Origin: Saprospiraceae bacterium
Lineage (GTDB): Bacteria; Bacteroidota; Bacteroidia; Chitinophagales; Saprospiraceae
Assembly: GCA_020630895.1 (NCBI GenBank)
Contig: JAHDII010000212.1
Span: forward strand, 1-5,955
Direction: 5' to 3'
DNA length: 5,955 bases
Position 1 is the stretch's first letter; every line of letters begins with the position of its first letter. Under the pieces are notes generated by a model. That model made no database searches and had not been told where the DNA came from. It saw only the letters and a list, made by a program, of their open reading frames with translations. Below, in pieces: positions 4,913-5,955 of the stretch. The translations under genes and the position numbers were made by a program.

Positions 4913-5692
4913 TTATTTTTTAGGAAACCAAGGGAAAAAAGCAGGTGTTTTTTTGATATATTCTCGATATTGTGGTTTTGAACTTTTTAATGTTTTTTCT
5001 AATAAACTCACTCCTGATATTTTGATAATTAATAAAGTCATTAAAAGAGAACTTAGAAGTGAAAAATAATTTCCTGCGGCTACTGAAAATAATCCAAAAG
5101 ACCACCAAATTGTAGCATCTCCAAAATAATTAGGATGGCGAGAATATTTCCATAAACCTGTGTTTAAAACTTTTCCTTTATTTTGAGGATTATTTTTAAA
5201 ATTTGCTAATTGATAATCTCCTCCTGCCTCAAAAATAAATCCTATGATCCAAATAATAATTGCGATACTATCAAAAATATTTAATGAATTGTTTTTAAAA
5301 AATTGACTACTTAGCAGTGGAGCAGAAATGAGCCACATTAAAATTCCTTGAAGTAAAAAAGTTTGAAAAAAACTAATCCACCAATAATTTTTTTTACCGA
5401 ATTGTTTTCTGAAATTTTGATATCTGAAATCTTCGCCTTTGTTCCAATTTCGCCAAGTTAAATATAAAGACAAACGAATACCCCAAATACTGACTAAAAT
5501 GCTTACAATTGTCTTCCTAATTTCTAATCCTTCAGTATTAAAAAAATAAAATATTCCTAGAATAACAAACCCTATTCCCCAAAATAAATCTACTATACTT
5601 ACATTTTTTTTATAAATACTAATGAACCATAATAATGACATTATGATAATAATAATGAAAAGTCCTTGTGAATATATTTGTATATAATTCAT
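4913..5692 (-). CDS. DUF1295 family integral membrane protein (steroid 5-alpha-reductase / isoprenylcysteine methyltransferase-like)
   Basis: This 259-residue protein is strongly hydrophobic, with about six to seven predicted membrane spans (for example near 8-26, 34-51, 61-79, 108-128, 141-156 and 196-225). The family signature N-T-G-L-W-K-Y-S-R-H-P-N-Y-F-G-D is at 177-192. The C-terminal G-V-x-L-L-E-K-T-L-x-x-x-K-P-x-Y-x-x-Y (227-245) and the ending F-P-W-F-P-K-K are also characteristic. The R-H-P-N-Y motif is shared with reductases and methyltransferases of the 5-alpha-reductase fold, where it helps bind the NADPH or S-adenosylmethionine cofactor, so a lipid-modifying role in the inner membrane is likely; the substrate is unknown. 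The length is normal. The start is 1 bp after the stop of the upstream gene, so the two should be co-transcribed and translationally coupled. It converges on the WG-repeat gene with 3 bp between stop codons. Confidence 0.88.
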   Translation of the reverse strand: MNYIQIYSQGLFIIIIIMSLLWFISIYKKNVSIVDLFWGIGFVILGIFYFFNTEGLEIRKTIVSILVSIWGIRLSLYLTWRNWNKGEDFRYQNFRKQFGKKNYWWISFFQTFLLQGILMWLISAPLLSSQFFKNNSLNIFDSIAIIIWIIGFIFEAGGDYQLANFKNNPQNKGKVLNTGLWKYSRHPNYFGDATIWWSFGLFSVAAGNYFSLLSSLLMTLLIIKISGVSLLEKTLKSSKPQYREYIKKTPAFFPWFPKK

Positions 5693-5693
5693 T

Positions 5694-5955
5694 TTAATAA
5701 GTAACTACCATTTCTACAATGTCTAATAATTCAATAATTAATTTTTTATCAAAATAAAAATCTTGATGGAATAATTCATATTTAATTTGTTCTCCAGGGT
5801 TATTTAAAATATCTTTCCTTGAAACAGAAAGTTCTTCAATATTATTTTTATGAATACTAAAATGAATAATTAATAAAGATAATAATTTTTTGTTTTGAGG
5901 GTTATTGATCCACAATTGACTTAAATGTTGATCGTGTTCTAATTTTATTTTTAAT
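5694..5955 (-). CDS. Unrecognised protein, C-terminal part (runs off right edge)
   Basis: The frame is open from the right edge to the stop at 5696-5694, giving about 86 C-terminal residues. A TTG at 5915-5913 could be called as a start, but the frame stays open upstream of it with ordinary codons (reading L-E-H-D-Q-H-L-S-Q before the Trp), so I treat this as the 3' end of a longer gene. The fragment is rich in Leu, Ile, Lys and Asn and has alternating charged and hydrophobic stretches such as K-L-I-I-E-L-L-D-I-V-E-M near the end. It has no membrane segment or motif I recognise. It precedes the DUF1295 gene by 1 bp and so is probably in the same operon. I do not assign a function. Confidence 0.6.
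   Translation of the reverse strand, partial: LKIKLEHDQHLSQLWINNPQNKKLLSLLIIHFSIHKNNIEELSVSRKDILNNPGEQIKYELFHQDFYFDKKLIIELLDIVEMVVTY

Noticed and set aside
4860..5108. Short open frames on both strands around the WG-repeat/DUF1295 junction
   Set aside because: They overlap the ends of these two recognisable genes in other frames and show no start signal or family resemblance.
5694..5915. Complete 73-residue gene starting at TTG
   Set aside because: The frame remains open to the window edge with normal codon use, so it is better explained as the 3' end of a longer gene.
1..5955. Mobile element, phage, CRISPR, defence island, tRNA or rRNA
   Set aside because: No transposase, integrase, nuclease or reverse transcriptase motifs, no spaced direct repeats and no tRNA-like cloverleaf were seen; base composition looks even across the window.

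Overview
This is a low-GC window (by eye roughly three quarters A+T), and it reads as an ordinary chromosomal stretch of a Bacteroidota bacterium, probably of the Flavobacteriia/Cytophagia type. Three things point there: no gene start has a recognisable Shine-Dalgarno sequence; several intergenic gaps carry the Bacteroidota -7 promoter element TAnnTTTG; and the protein families (DUF6940, DUF1569 and DinB proteins, a short Crp/Fnr regulator, DUF1295, and a WG-repeat protein whose signal peptide is followed by Gln) are typical of that phylum. I cannot name a genus. No rRNA, tRNA, CRISPR array, transposase or attachment site is visible.

Layout. Positions 3622 down to 1, minus strand: a DinB-cupin fusion protein, a membrane-anchored LAS-type metallopeptidase resembling MepA, and a Crp/Fnr-family regulator are packed with gaps of 5 and 9 bp and look like one operon. 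A perfect 12-bp-arm inverted repeat overlaps the regulator's stop codon. It is followed by a DinB-family gene, a DUF6940 gene with its own -7 box, and, 2 bp further on, the start of a DUF1569 (DinB-like) gene that runs off the left edge. Positions 3623-3703 are a divergent promoter region. Positions 3704-4909, plus strand: a secreted WG-repeat protein. Positions 5955 down to 4913, minus strand: the 3' part of an unrecognised gene, then a DUF1295 membrane protein 1 bp downstream. The DUF1295 gene converges on the WG-repeat gene with 3 bp between the stop codons.

How the parts may work together. The clearest regulatory idea is that the Crp/Fnr-type regulator, whose recognition helix has the FNR pattern E-x-x-S-R, acts on the FNR-type operator TTGAT-N4-ATCAA lying directly behind its own gene. 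That operator sits about 41 bp upstream of the predicted transcription start of the DinB gene, the usual place for a class II activator. Three DinB-superfamily members within 3.6 kb suggest a small-molecule or thiol-linked detoxification theme, but no substrate can be read from the sequence. No demonstrably new system is present; the regulator/operator pair, the DinB cluster with its cupin fusion, and the anchored peptidase are the best leads.
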